From assembly GCF_001476285.1 (NCBI RefSeq), contig NZ_LDRU01000111.1:1-54484 (forward strand): a stretch of DNA of 54,484 nucleotides. The letters are read 5' to 3'. This DNA comes from Microbacterium testaceum (GTDB lineage: Bacteria; Actinomycetota; Actinomycetes; Actinomycetales; Microbacteriaceae). Below, in pieces: positions 7,679 to 15,489 of the stretch. Position 1 is the first letter of the stretch; each line of letters starts with the position of its first letter. Both the position numbers and the translations under genes were made by a program. The notes beneath the pieces are model-generated. The model saw only the letters and a program-made list of their open reading frames with translations, did no database searches and was not told the DNA's origin.

Positions 7679-9162
7679 GCGAGGGCCTCCTGGACGGGCG
7701 GGACGGATGCCGCGGCGGGAGCGTCGGCGCGGAAGTGCGCTCCGACGGAGCCCGTGCGGGCGCGCGCGGCCGCCACGACGTGACGGGCGACGAGCAGCAG
7801 GTTGGCGTCCTCGACCGAGAGAGGAGCCGGGGAAGCGGCCCACGCGGCAAGGAGCCCTGACGCGTGGTCGAGGCCGGCGGCGTCGCGCACGAGTCCCGCG
7901 TGCGCCCACATCACCTGCTGCAGGGCCTCGCGCGAGAACGGGGGAGCCTCGGCGGCGGCTTCGGCCTCCGCGAGAGTGGTCGACACCGGCGGGATCGGCC
8001 ACGCGCCGCCCGCGGCGACGGCCTCGCCTGCTCGCGCTCCGAACACGGCCCCCTCGAGCAGGGAGTTGGATGCCAAGCGGTTCGCGCCGTGGACGCCCGT
8101 GCGCGCCGTCTCGCCGACCGCGTACAGACCGGGGACGCTCGTGCGCCCGTCGAGGTCGGTGACGATTCCGCCCATGAGGTAGTGCGCGGCGGGCGTCACG
8201 GGGATGGGCTCACGCGCCCAATCCAGCCCGCGCGCCCGGACGGCGGCGTCGATCGTGGGGAAGCGCTGCGCGAGCCGCTCGGCGCCGAGTGCCGTGGCAT
8301 CCAGACGAACCGGCCGGTCGCCCTGCGCGGCCATCGCGCGGGCATTGGATCGGGCGACGACGTCGCGGGGCGCCAGCTCGCCGTCGGGGTGCGCGTCGAA
8401 GCAGAATCGCCGCCCGGCATCGTCGATGAGGACGGCCCCTTCGCCGCGGACGGCCTCGGAGACGAGGAACGGGGCCCCGACCGCAAGGGCCGTGGGGTGG
8501 AACTGGACGAACTCGAGATCCGCGACGGCGGCACCGGCGCGCAGGGCCGCCGCGATCCCGTCTCCGGTCGCGCCGAGCGGGTTCGTGGTGTGCGCGTACA
8601 GCTGTCCGGCCCCACCGGTCGCGAGGATCACCGCGTCGGCGTCGAGACGCTCGCCCCCGTCCAGCACGATCCCCGTGACATGACCGCCTTCGACCACGAG
8701 GTCGCGCAGAAGGGCATGTTCCCGCACGGTCAGGTGGGCGGCGCGCACCGCGGAGCCCAGCGCCGCCTGGATCTCGGCGCCGGTCGCGTCGCCGCCGGCG
8801 TGCAGTACGCGGGGGACGGCGTGCGCGGCTTCGAGGCCGCGGGCGAAGTCGCCGTCCGGCGTCCGATCGAACGTCACTCCGCGCGAGACCAGTTCGAGGA
8901 TCCGCGCCGGTCCCTCGCCGACGAGGACGTCGACGGCGGCGGCGTCTGTGAGCCCGGCGCCCGCGGTGTGCGTGTCGGCGGCGTGCGAGGCCACGCTGTC
9001 GGCGGGGTGGGTGACCGCCGCGATCCCGCCCTGGGCCCACCGCGTGTTGGTGTCGGGAAGAGCGCCCTTCGTCACGATCGTGACGTGGCATCCGTTCTCC
9101 GCCGCGTGCAGTGCCGCCGTGAGACCGGCGATACCGCTGCCCACCACGACGACCGCGGTCAT
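7672..9162 (-). CDS. nadB: L-aspartate oxidase
   Basis: A 496-residue FAD flavoprotein oxidising L-aspartate to iminoaspartate, first step of de novo NAD synthesis. The N-terminal dinucleotide fold is VVVVGSGIAGLTAALHA, followed by TRWAQGGIAAV and the substrate/FAD region GGAGQLYAHTTNP. HPTAL and SEAVRGEGAVL are typical of the succinate dehydrogenase/aspartate oxidase family, and HYLMGGI lies near residue 330. The start overlaps the nadA stop by ATGA. Its unstable product is used by NadA, which suits the tight gene coupling. Confidence 0.96.
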   Translation of the reverse strand: MTAVVVVGSGIAGLTAALHAAENGCHVTIVTKGALPDTNTRWAQGGIAAVTHPADSVASHAADTHTAGAGLTDAAAVDVLVGEGPARILELVSRGVTFDRTPDGDFARGLEAAHAVPRVLHAGGDATGAEIQAALGSAVRAAHLTVREHALLRDLVVEGGHVTGIVLDGGERLDADAVILATGGAGQLYAHTTNPLGATGDGIAAALRAGAAVADLEFVQFHPTALAVGAPFLVSEAVRGEGAVLIDDAGRRFCFDAHPDGELAPRDVVARSNARAMAAQGDRPVRLDATALGAERLAQRFPTIDAAVRARGLDWAREPIPVTPAAHYLMGGIVTDLDGRTSVPGLYAVGETARTGVHGANRLASNSLLEGAVFGARAGEAVAAGGAWPIPPVSTTLAEAEAAAEAPPFSREALQQVMWAHAGLVRDAAGLDHASGLLAAWAASPAPLSVEDANLLLVARHVVAAARARTGSVGAHFRADAPAAASVPPVQEALAC

Positions 9163-10490
9163 TTCACGGCGCCGTTCGGCTTGGCCGCGAGCATGCGCTC
9201 GAGGGCGACTGTGGCGGGCTCGGCGACGTCGGCCGGGACCGTGATGCGGTTGACGACCTGGCCTGCCACGAGCGACTCGAGCACCCACGCGAGGTAGCCG
9301 GGGTGGATGCGGTACATCGTCGAGCACGGGCACACGACCGGGTCGAGGCAGAAGATCTCGTGCTGCGGGTACTGGGCGGCCAGGCGCTGCACGAGGTTGA
9401 TCTCGGTGCCGATCGCGAAGGTCGTGGGCTCCTCGGCGGCGGCGATGGCCTTGCGGATGATGTCGGTGGACCCCGCCTCGTCGGCGGCATCCACCACGTC
9501 CATCGGGCACTCGGGGTGCACGATCACGCGCACCCCGGGGTGCTCGGCGCGTGCCTTCTCGATCTGGTCGACGGTGAATCGGCGGTGCACCGAGCAGAAG
9601 CCGTGCCACAGGATGACGCGGCTGTCTTCGATGACCTCGGCCGTCGAGCCGCCGAGCGGCTTCCGCGGGTTCCACATCGGCATCTGCTCGAGCGGCACGC
9701 CCATGGCCTTCGCGGTGTTGCGGCCCAGGTGCTGATCGGGGAAGAAGAGCACGCGGCGTCCGCGGGCGAAGGCCCACTCGAGCACGGTGCGCGCATTCGA
9801 GGAGGTGCAGACGATCCCGCCGTGACGGCCGACGAATCCCTTGATGGCGGCGCTCGAGTTCATGTACGTCACCGGGATCACGGGCACGAGGCCGTCGGCA
9901 TCCGGGGTCTCCAGGTCGCCGAGGACGTCTTCGAGCTGCTCCCAGCACTCCTCGACCTGGTCGATGTCGGCCATGTCGGCCATCGAGCATCCGGCTGCGA
10001 GGTTCGGCAGGATGACGGCCTGGTCGGGGCGCGAGAGCAGGTCGGCGGTCTCGGCCATGAAGTGCACGCCGCAGAAGACGATCGCCTCGGCCTCGGGACG
10101 CTCCTTCGCCGCATTGGCGAGCTGGAACGAATCGCCCACGTAGTCGGCGTGCCGCACGACCTCCTCGCGCTGGTAGAAGTGGCCGAGCACGACGACGCGA
10201 TCGCCGAGGGTCGCCTTGGCAGCGCGGATGCGCTCATCGAGTTCGTCGTCGGACGCCTCTCGGTACTCCGCGGGTAGTTCGCCCTGTCGCGGGGAGCCCG
10301 TGGGGATCACGTCGCCCATCGACGAGCCGGGACCGTAACCGGGGCGCGTGTCGAAGTCCCAGGGGCCGACGGCGAGGTCGGTCGTGCAGGTGGCGTCGGT
10401 CGACGCGCCCGAGACGATCGCCTGGATCGCGTGGTCGACGCTCGGGTCGATCTCGGGGCGGGGCTGCAGGGTGATGAGGGTGGCGGCCAT
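9159..10490 (-). CDS. nadA: Quinolinate synthase, 4Fe-4S enzyme
   Basis: A 443-residue cytosolic enzyme condensing iminoaspartate with dihydroxyacetone phosphate to quinolinate. Conserved cysteines for the 4Fe-4S cluster fall in the family blocks VFCGVHFM, GFCSVHRRF/HPECPMD and DPVVCPCSTMYRIHP. About 80 extra N-terminal residues precede the catalytic core (LGHFYQREEVVRHADYVGDS), making it longer than the roughly 350-residue E. coli enzyme. The ATG at 10490 has GGAAC about 5 bases upstream. It begins 11 bases after the nrtR stop and is probably co-transcribed with it. Confidence 0.96.
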   Translation of the reverse strand: MAATLITLQPRPEIDPSVDHAIQAIVSGASTDATCTTDLAVGPWDFDTRPGYGPGSSMGDVIPTGSPRQGELPAEYREASDDELDERIRAAKATLGDRVVVLGHFYQREEVVRHADYVGDSFQLANAAKERPEAEAIVFCGVHFMAETADLLSRPDQAVILPNLAAGCSMADMADIDQVEECWEQLEDVLGDLETPDADGLVPVIPVTYMNSSAAIKGFVGRHGGIVCTSSNARTVLEWAFARGRRVLFFPDQHLGRNTAKAMGVPLEQMPMWNPRKPLGGSTAEVIEDSRVILWHGFCSVHRRFTVDQIEKARAEHPGVRVIVHPECPMDVVDAADEAGSTDIIRKAIAAAEEPTTFAIGTEINLVQRLAAQYPQHEIFCLDPVVCPCSTMYRIHPGYLAWVLESLVAGQVVNRITVPADVAEPATVALERMLAAKPNGAVK

Positions 10491-10501
10491 GGGCGTTCCG
10501 A

Positions 10502-11227
10502 TCAGTGACGGGAGGGGAGCGGGCCGCGGTCGGCGAGCTCCACATCGCGGTTGTAGCGGTACAGACGGGCGGGGCGGTGGCTTCCGGTGCGGAAGCGCTC
10601 GGTCGGGATGAGGGTGTTCGAGGTGTCGACCTGGCGGCGGAAGTTCGCGGGGTCCAGGCGCTTGCCGAGGATCGTCTCGTTCACCTCGCGGAGGTCGGCG
10701 AGCGTGAACTCGTCGGGGAGGAGGCCGTGGGCGATGCGGCTGTAGCCGACCTTGTTGCGCAGACGCCAGAGGGCGTACTCGACGATGTCGTTGTGGTCGA
10801 ACGCCAACGGAGGGAGGTCGGTCGCGTCGAACCACTCGACGTTCTCGGGTGCGTCGCCCTCGCGTTCGTGCGCGGCGACCTGGGCGTCGACCTCGTCGGA
10901 GCGCAGCAGCGCCCAGTACACGATCGACACGACCCGGGTGGGGGAGCGGTCGACCGCACCGAACGCGTAGAGCTGCTCGAGGTAGCTGGGCGTGAGGCCC
11001 GTCGTCTCGGCGAGGGTCCGGGATGCCGCGGTGTCGAGCTCTTCGGCGGCGTCGAGCCAGCCGCCCGGCAGTGCCCACCGACCGTCGAAGGGGTCGCGCG
11101 TGCGGCGGACGAGAGGCAGAGACAGGACCGGCTCGTCGTGCGCGTCGCGGCGGACGCTGAAGATGACCGTCGAGACGGCGACGCGTACGCCGCTGTCGAG
11201 GCCCTGGGGTTCCGAGGTTCGTGTCAT
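10502..11227 (-). CDS. nrtR: NUDIX-domain transcriptional regulator of NAD metabolism (NrtR-like)
   Basis: A 241-residue protein with an N-terminal NUDIX-like domain (GRWALPGGWLDAAEELDTAASRTLAETTGL, a Nudix box with altered residues) and a C-terminal winged-helix part (TLADLREVNETILGKRLDPANFRR), the architecture of NrtR regulators that sense ADP-ribose. As first gene before nadABC it is the likely autoregulated repressor of the operon. The ATG at 11227 is 11 bases from GGAG; an ATG at 11236 is only 2 bases from it, so the start is uncertain by three residues. Substitutions in the Nudix box suggest reduced hydrolase activity, which is an inference. Confidence 0.88.
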   Translation of the reverse strand: MTRTSEPQGLDSGVRVAVSTVIFSVRRDAHDEPVLSLPLVRRTRDPFDGRWALPGGWLDAAEELDTAASRTLAETTGLTPSYLEQLYAFGAVDRSPTRVVSIVYWALLRSDEVDAQVAAHEREGDAPENVEWFDATDLPPLAFDHNDIVEYALWRLRNKVGYSRIAHGLLPDEFTLADLREVNETILGKRLDPANFRRQVDTSNTLIPTERFRTGSHRPARLYRYNRDVELADRGPLPSRH

Positions 11228-11249
11228 GGTGACCATATCTCCGTCCACG

Positions 11250-11279
11250 ATCTTAATGTCATTGTGACCCGAAGCGCAA
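11250..11279 (-). promoter_or_regulatory. NAD operon promoter with candidate NrtR operator
   Basis: Read on the minus strand there is TTGCGC (11274-11279), an 18-base spacer, then TAAGAT (11250-11255). Inside the spacer lies the palindrome GTCACAATGAC (11258-11268). A repressor bound there would block RNA polymerase. Assigning it to NrtR rests on position only. Confidence 0.5.
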
Positions 11280-11315
11280 AACGCGCGTCGAGGGGTTCTC
11301 ACAGGACCGTCGACG

Positions 11316-11321
11316 TACCCT
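11316..11321 (+). promoter_or_regulatory. -10 box TACCCT of the MarP-like gene
   Basis: TACCCT lies 23 bases upstream of the GTG at 11345, with the ribosome binding site GGAGG (11335-11339) in between at a 5-base distance from that GTG. No clear -35 box is visible. Confidence 0.4.
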
Positions 11322-11344
11322 GATCGCGGACCTCGGAGGTGCGG

Positions 11345-12520
11345 GTGGCTGTTGTCGACATCGTGTTGATCGTCATGCTGGCGATCGCGCTCCTCGTGGG
11401 CCTGTCCCGTGGTTTCCTGGCCACGATCGGCTTCTTCGCGGGGCTGGCGCTGGGCGCGCTCGCCGCTTTCTGGGTGACGCCTCTCGTCGGTCAGTGGGTC
11501 GCCGAACCCTCGTGGCGTGGACCCGCGATGGTCGGCGCGGGTGTGCTCCTCCTGCTGCTCGGGGCCGGTCTCGGCAGCGCCGTGGGGCAGGTGTTCCGAC
11601 GCGGAGCCGACCGCATCAAGCTGCGCATTCCCGAGAGACTTCTGGGCGGGATCGTCAACGTCGCCGCCGCGGCCCTCGCCATCTCGTTCGTCGCCGGATC
11701 GTTGATCCCCGCCGGGATGCCGGTGGTCTCCGCCGCGCTCGCGTCGTCGACCATCGTCCGCACGATCGACGACATCACCCCTGCCCCCGTCCGCGCGGCG
11801 ATCGCAGAACTGCGCGGTAACGTCCTCGCCGACGGCCTTCCGCGGCTGGGTCAGTTGATCCAGATCGGCCCGGTGCCCACGGCCCCCGACATCGCGCTCG
11901 ACGACCCCGCTCTGACGGAAGCGGCGCAGTCGGTCGCCCGGATCTCCGGCACGGCCTACGCCTGTGGCGTCACCTCGAGCGGATCCGGTTTCGTTGCGGG
12001 CGACGGCCGACTGATCACGAACGCCCACGTGGTCGCGGGCGTCGACACGCCGCTCGTCGAACTCCCCGGCCAGCCCGCGCGCGAGGGGCGCGTGGTGTAC
12101 TTCGACCCGACCGACGATTTGGCCGTGGTGGCCGTCGACGGCCTGGATGCCAAGCCTCTCCCGGTGGTCTCCACTCTCGACGTGGGAGCGGCTGCCGTCG
12201 TCCAGGGGTACCCGTACGGCGGGCCGTTCACCTCCGGCAGCGCGCAGGTGCTGTCGGTGGGGAGCGTGCCCGTTCCGGATATCTACGACGGCCAGTCGAC
12301 CCCGCGCGAGATCTACGCGCTCGGCGCGGTGATCCGCCCGGGTAACTCGGGCGGCCCCCTCCTCACGCCGACCGGCGATGTCGCCGGTGTCGTGTTCGCG
12401 CGGTCCGACTCCGACGAGAACGTCGGATACGCGATGACACCCGCCGAGCTCGAGCCCGTGATGGCCCAACTCGACTCGCTGTCGACGCCGGTGGCATCCG
12501 GAGCGTGCATCCCGCGCTGA
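11345..12520 (+). CDS. marP: MarP-like membrane-anchored periplasmic serine protease
   Basis: A 391-residue protein, close in length to mycobacterial MarP. The first about 155 residues are a CvpA-like domain with four hydrophobic helices. The rest is a trypsin-like protease facing outside, with His in TNAHVVAG (about 226), Asp in DDLAVV (about 257) and Ser in PGNSGGPL (about 335). Single cysteines in AYACGVTS and in the last residues SGACIPR match the disulfide pair described for MarP, which protects against acid and oxidative stress. GTG 11345 is preferred to GTG 11339 because GGAGG ends 5 bases before it. It is divergent from the NAD operon. Confidence 0.9.
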   Translation: MAVVDIVLIVMLAIALLVGLSRGFLATIGFFAGLALGALAAFWVTPLVGQWVAEPSWRGPAMVGAGVLLLLLGAGLGSAVGQVFRRGADRIKLRIPERLLGGIVNVAAAALAISFVAGSLIPAGMPVVSAALASSTIVRTIDDITPAPVRAAIAELRGNVLADGLPRLGQLIQIGPVPTAPDIALDDPALTEAAQSVARISGTAYACGVTSSGSGFVAGDGRLITNAHVVAGVDTPLVELPGQPAREGRVVYFDPTDDLAVVAVDGLDAKPLPVVSTLDVGAAAVVQGYPYGGPFTSGSAQVLSVGSVPVPDIYDGQSTPREIYALGAVIRPGNSGGPLLTPTGDVAGVVFARSDSDENVGYAMTPAELEPVMAQLDSLSTPVASGACIPR

Positions 12521-12593
12521 CACGCCCTCGACGACTGCTCCTCACCAGGGTGGCGTCTGTGGAGAGATTTCCGGACCGTCTCGGCGATCCGAC

Positions 12594-12599
12594 TAGCGT
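12594..12599 (+). promoter_or_regulatory. -10 box TAGCGT of the DUF1023 module
   Basis: TAGCGT ends 7 bases before the ATG at 12607, suggesting a leaderless transcript for the whole three-gene module. Confidence 0.45.
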
Positions 12600-12606
12600 C
12601 TCGCGG

Positions 12607-12945
12607 ATGACCGACCGATACGCCATCGACATCCCCGGCTTCCTCGGGCTCGCCGGCGAGACGGCACGGCGTCTCGACGACCTGACGGACGCGGTCGGAG
12701 CGACCGCCCACGTGCTGTGGGGGATTCGGGATGCCGTGGCCCCGGTGCCCGAGCTGTTCCAGGCGTTCTGCCGTGTCATGGACCCGTGGGAGGCGAAGGC
12801 GGGCGGATCGATCGCTCACGCTGGTTCGGTCCTGACGATCGCGGAGCAGGCCGTGGCGGAGTACTGCCGCGCAGATGTCGTGATGGCCGTCACGGCGGCG
12901 CAGCTCGAGACACGTCAGGGGACCGGACGGTGGCGGGTCGCGTGA
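12607..12945 (+). CDS. Small helical protein, first gene of the DUF1023 module
   Basis: A 112-residue protein of unknown family, rich in alanine and almost certainly all-helical, with no signal peptide and no transmembrane segment. Residues 1-60 (YAIDIPGFLGLAGETARRLDD and on) resemble the loose helical hairpin style of ESX/WXG100-type proteins. There is a Trp in HVLWGIRD near residue 39 and a second in DPWEAK, but no clean WXG turn. Its stop overlaps the GTG of the next gene by 4 bp. Size, position and coupling suggest a partner or chaperone of the hydrolase; this is inference. Confidence 0.75.
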   Translation: MTDRYAIDIPGFLGLAGETARRLDDLTDAVGATAHVLWGIRDAVAPVPELFQAFCRVMDPWEAKAGGSIAHAGSVLTIAEQAVAEYCRADVVMAVTAAQLETRQGTGRWRVA

Positions 12946-14666
12946 GCGCGGATTTCGGCGTGATCCCCGAGATTCCTGTGGACGCCGCCGCGCTGGGGCG
13001 CCTCGCTGAAGAGCTGCGAGCCAAGGCGGCCTCTCTCCCCGACGTGGGAAGCGCGGTCGTCGCCCGGTGGGACGGCCTCGAAGCGGTGTACGAGGCCCCG
13101 GAAGCGGCGGCCGCCGCCGCGAAGATGCGGCCTCTCACCGTGGTTGCCGCCGACGTCTGCGAGGCTCTGCTGCGCGCGGCAGATATCGTCGATCATCTGT
13201 CCGACGACCTCCTGTGGCTGTCGATGCGTCGCCGCGGTCTCGTCGAGGACGTCGCAGAGTTCGCGCGCGCAGCCCGGGGGATCGATGACCGCGACCGTTC
13301 CGTCGAACTCGCGCGCGAGATCGACGGGTTCGCCGCGGACGTCGATGAGCGGATCGACCAGGCGCGTGGCGATCTCGCCGCGATCCCGCTCCCTCCGACG
13401 TGGGAGGTCGCGATCCCGGATGCCGCCGCACAACCCCTCGGTCCCCGGCTCACGTGGGCCGTGCGCAGCGAAGAGATCACGACCGAGCTCGTCATGGCGC
13501 CTCTGCTCGCGCTTGCGCGCTCGGGGACGTCCCGGGTCGCCCGTCTCATCGCCGCTCATCCCGAGTGGGCGGATCTGCTGCGCGAGCATCCGCCCGCTCC
13601 CGACGCCGTGCGCACCTGGTGGGACTCCCTCTCCCCGGCAGCCGCTGCCGCCCTCATCGACGGCGCTCCGGCTCTCGTCGGGGCCCTGGGCGGCGTGCCG
13701 CCTCTCGCGAGGGTCGCGGCGAACCGGGTGACGGCGCGCTCACGCCTGGGTGAGGTCGAGGCCGAGTTGGCGGCGTGGGAGCGACTTCACGGTGAGGGGG
13801 CGAGCGCGGACCTTCAGGCGGAGCGGCGTGCGGCGTGGGACGCGCTGCGAGCGGAGCGCGACTATCTCCGCGGCGTCGAAACGGGCAAGGTGCAGCTATA
13901 CCTCTACGAGCCCGCGGACAACCGGATCATCGAGATGTTCGGCACGCCGGGGACGGGGACGACGAGAATCCTGACCTACGTGCCTGGAACGTTCACACGG
14001 TTCGACAGCTTCTATCGAGGAGAGGTTCAGGGCGTCTCTCAGTGGATGGCCGAGCAGGAGAGCGGCATGGTCGCTTTCGTGTGGAAGGGCGCAGACTCTC
14101 CTGGCGACGATGAGCATCCCGGCCAGACAGGATTCGGTATCGGCCTCCTCGAAGCCAACGGCCCCGACCGGGCTGCTCCCGGAGGTGAAGCACTCGCGCG
14201 TTTCCAGCGCGAGGTGGCAAGCGATCCGACGCTCGCACACGGTCGGCAGCTCGCCATGGGACACAGCTGGGGGCTCGTCCCCGTCGCGGCCTCCGAGATG
14301 CAGGGGGCGCGCTACGACCAAGTTCATTCGCTGTCCGGTGCCTGGGTCCCCGATGGCTGGACGCCCAACGCTTCGACCAGCTACTCGCACTGGAGCTACA
14401 CCGATGCGCTCTCGATGGCGCAGGACGCGATGCTCGTGGGAGCGGGACGAGCGCCAGACACAGTCCCCGCGTTCGAGAGTCACATCTACGAAAGGCGGAC
14501 GGATGCCGAGATACCTCTCGGTGGCGACTTGGCTCCGTTTTTGAGGCCTGATGGACCATCGCTGCGCGTGTCTCTGTCTCCGCTGAGCAACCACAATCTG
14601 ATCGCGGGCGTTAGCACCGACAACATCGGGCCGCTGAGCGATCTGAGGAAGAAAGTCTTCGAATGA
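12942..14666 (+). CDS. DUF1023 alpha/beta-hydrolase with helical N-terminal domain
   Basis: A 574-residue protein. Residues 1-150 are predicted helical, with a pattern like ESX/LXG-type N-domains. A linker leads to the DUF1023 signature around residues 225-265 (LIDGAPALVGALGGVPPLAR then AANR), and the hydrolase core carries the nucleophile elbow MGHSWG (Ser about residue 442). No signal peptide is seen, so export, if any, would need a dedicated route. GTG 12942 overlaps the previous stop; GTG 12930 is an alternative. The last third (from about 13880) looks less GC-rich than the first. Substrate unknown; the acyl-ester hydrolase idea comes from the fold only. Confidence 0.85.
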   Translation: MSADFGVIPEIPVDAAALGRLAEELRAKAASLPDVGSAVVARWDGLEAVYEAPEAAAAAAKMRPLTVVAADVCEALLRAADIVDHLSDDLLWLSMRRRGLVEDVAEFARAARGIDDRDRSVELAREIDGFAADVDERIDQARGDLAAIPLPPTWEVAIPDAAAQPLGPRLTWAVRSEEITTELVMAPLLALARSGTSRVARLIAAHPEWADLLREHPPAPDAVRTWWDSLSPAAAAALIDGAPALVGALGGVPPLARVAANRVTARSRLGEVEAELAAWERLHGEGASADLQAERRAAWDALRAERDYLRGVETGKVQLYLYEPADNRIIEMFGTPGTGTTRILTYVPGTFTRFDSFYRGEVQGVSQWMAEQESGMVAFVWKGADSPGDDEHPGQTGFGIGLLEANGPDRAAPGGEALARFQREVASDPTLAHGRQLAMGHSWGLVPVAASEMQGARYDQVHSLSGAWVPDGWTPNASTSYSHWSYTDALSMAQDAMLVGAGRAPDTVPAFESHIYERRTDAEIPLGGDLAPFLRPDGPSLRVSLSPLSNHNLIAGVSTDNIGPLSDLRKKVFE

Positions 14667-15163
14667 GACGGAATGTACCCCTGACCGTGTTCGCGGCACT
14701 CGTCCTCGTCGCCGGGATGGCGGGATGCAGCGGCCGGACGTACGTCGTGAACGAAGACATGTCTCTGGACGGCGCAAAGAAACTTGCGCAGGACCTGGAG
14801 CTCGAGATCGTGCAGTCGCTGCCTCCGGAACTGGTGACGAATGTCGAACAGCAGGACGAGGGTGCGCTCCTGCCGTGCTCGCGTGATGGCGCAAGGCAGT
14901 GGGCCGGTGGCTTGACGGCGACGATCGTTGGTAATGCGCCGCCCGAGGAGGTGATCGGGGTGATCGCCGATAGCTTCGTCGGTCGCGAACATTTCAACAT
15001 CAGCCGACGAGAGGACCAGGGCGACTCAATCGTGACGGTCCGCGGTCCAGATCAAGCCGTGTGGGTCGTGCGCTACATACGCCCTCGAGCCGAGCTGGAT
15101 ATTGATTCTGGCTCACCCTGCATCCGCCTCCCCGACGGTGTCTGGCCCGGCGGCTCCTACTGA
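14663..15163 (+). CDS. Small lipoprotein, third gene of the DUF1023 module
   Basis: A 166-residue predicted lipoprotein with a short basic start (MRRN), a hydrophobic core and the lipobox VAGMAGC with Cys22 as lipidation site. The mature part is mixed alpha/beta with two cysteines (LLPCSRDG, SPCIRLPDG) that could form a disulfide outside the cell. It overlaps the hydrolase gene by ATGA, so the two are translated together. Base composition is somewhat lower in GC than the surroundings. I do not recognise the family. A membrane anchor, receptor or immunity role for the hydrolase is possible but unproven. Confidence 0.8.
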   Translation: MRRNVPLTVFAALVLVAGMAGCSGRTYVVNEDMSLDGAKKLAQDLELEIVQSLPPELVTNVEQQDEGALLPCSRDGARQWAGGLTATIVGNAPPEEVIGVIADSFVGREHFNISRREDQGDSIVTVRGPDQAVWVVRYIRPRAELDIDSGSPCIRLPDGVWPGGSY

Positions 15164-15202
15164 TTCTCAGGCGGCGCGGGCTGTACGCCGCGCCCCCACC
15201 CG

Positions 15203-15208
15203 CTAGGC
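15203..15208 (+). promoter_or_regulatory. -10 box TAGGCT of the gcv operon
   Basis: TAGGCT lies about 30 bases before the glycine aptamer. A start near 15215 would place the whole riboswitch in a 5' leader of about 275 nt. No convincing -35 box is visible. Confidence 0.55.
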
Positions 15209-15236
15209 TGACCCCACAAGTCCACACCGGCCCCAT

Positions 15237-15440
15237 GATCGATGCGGGAGAGCTCCGGCGAACGCAGCCGGGCACCGAAGGAGCAAGCCTCCCCGCCAAT
15301 CTCTCAGGTACGCGTACCGCGTCGATCGGGCCACTCTGGAAAGTGATCCGGGTGCACCGCGCCGGGTCCGCCGACGGTGAAAGCTCGATCTCCCTCACGA
15401 GGGCGCGAGTGAAACTCTCAGGCCCATGACAGAGGGGGAG
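15237..15440 (+). promoter_or_regulatory. Tandem glycine riboswitch
   Basis: Two glycine aptamers in series lie directly before gcvT. Aptamer 1 starts GCGGGAGAGCTCC and closes at GCCAATCTCTCAGG (15294-15308). Aptamer 2 starts at ACTCTGGAAAG (15333) and closes with GAAACTCTCAGGC (15411-15423). A short linker joins them. A 12-base palindrome CGCCGGCCGGCG (15449-15460) follows and may be part of the expression platform. Cooperative glycine sensing that switches the gcv operon on is well established for this class. Confidence 0.93.
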
Positions 15441-15489
15441 TTCTCAGGCGCCGGCCGGCGTCTGTCCGTCATCGCGAACGGCAGAACTC

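Noticed and set aside
10491..11078. Upstream extension of the nadA frame
   Set aside because: It lies across nrtR in another frame and gives Arg-rich, non-conserved protein. The ATG at 10490 starts the conserved part.
11226..11236. Palindrome ATGGTGACCAT as an operator for nrtR
   Set aside because: It is produced by the two candidate start codons and the intervening codons. The promoter-spacer palindrome at 11258 is a better candidate.
12607..12945. True WXG100/ESAT-6 protein
   Set aside because: No WXG turn and no C-terminal YxxxD/E export motif could be identified, so only a structural resemblance is claimed.
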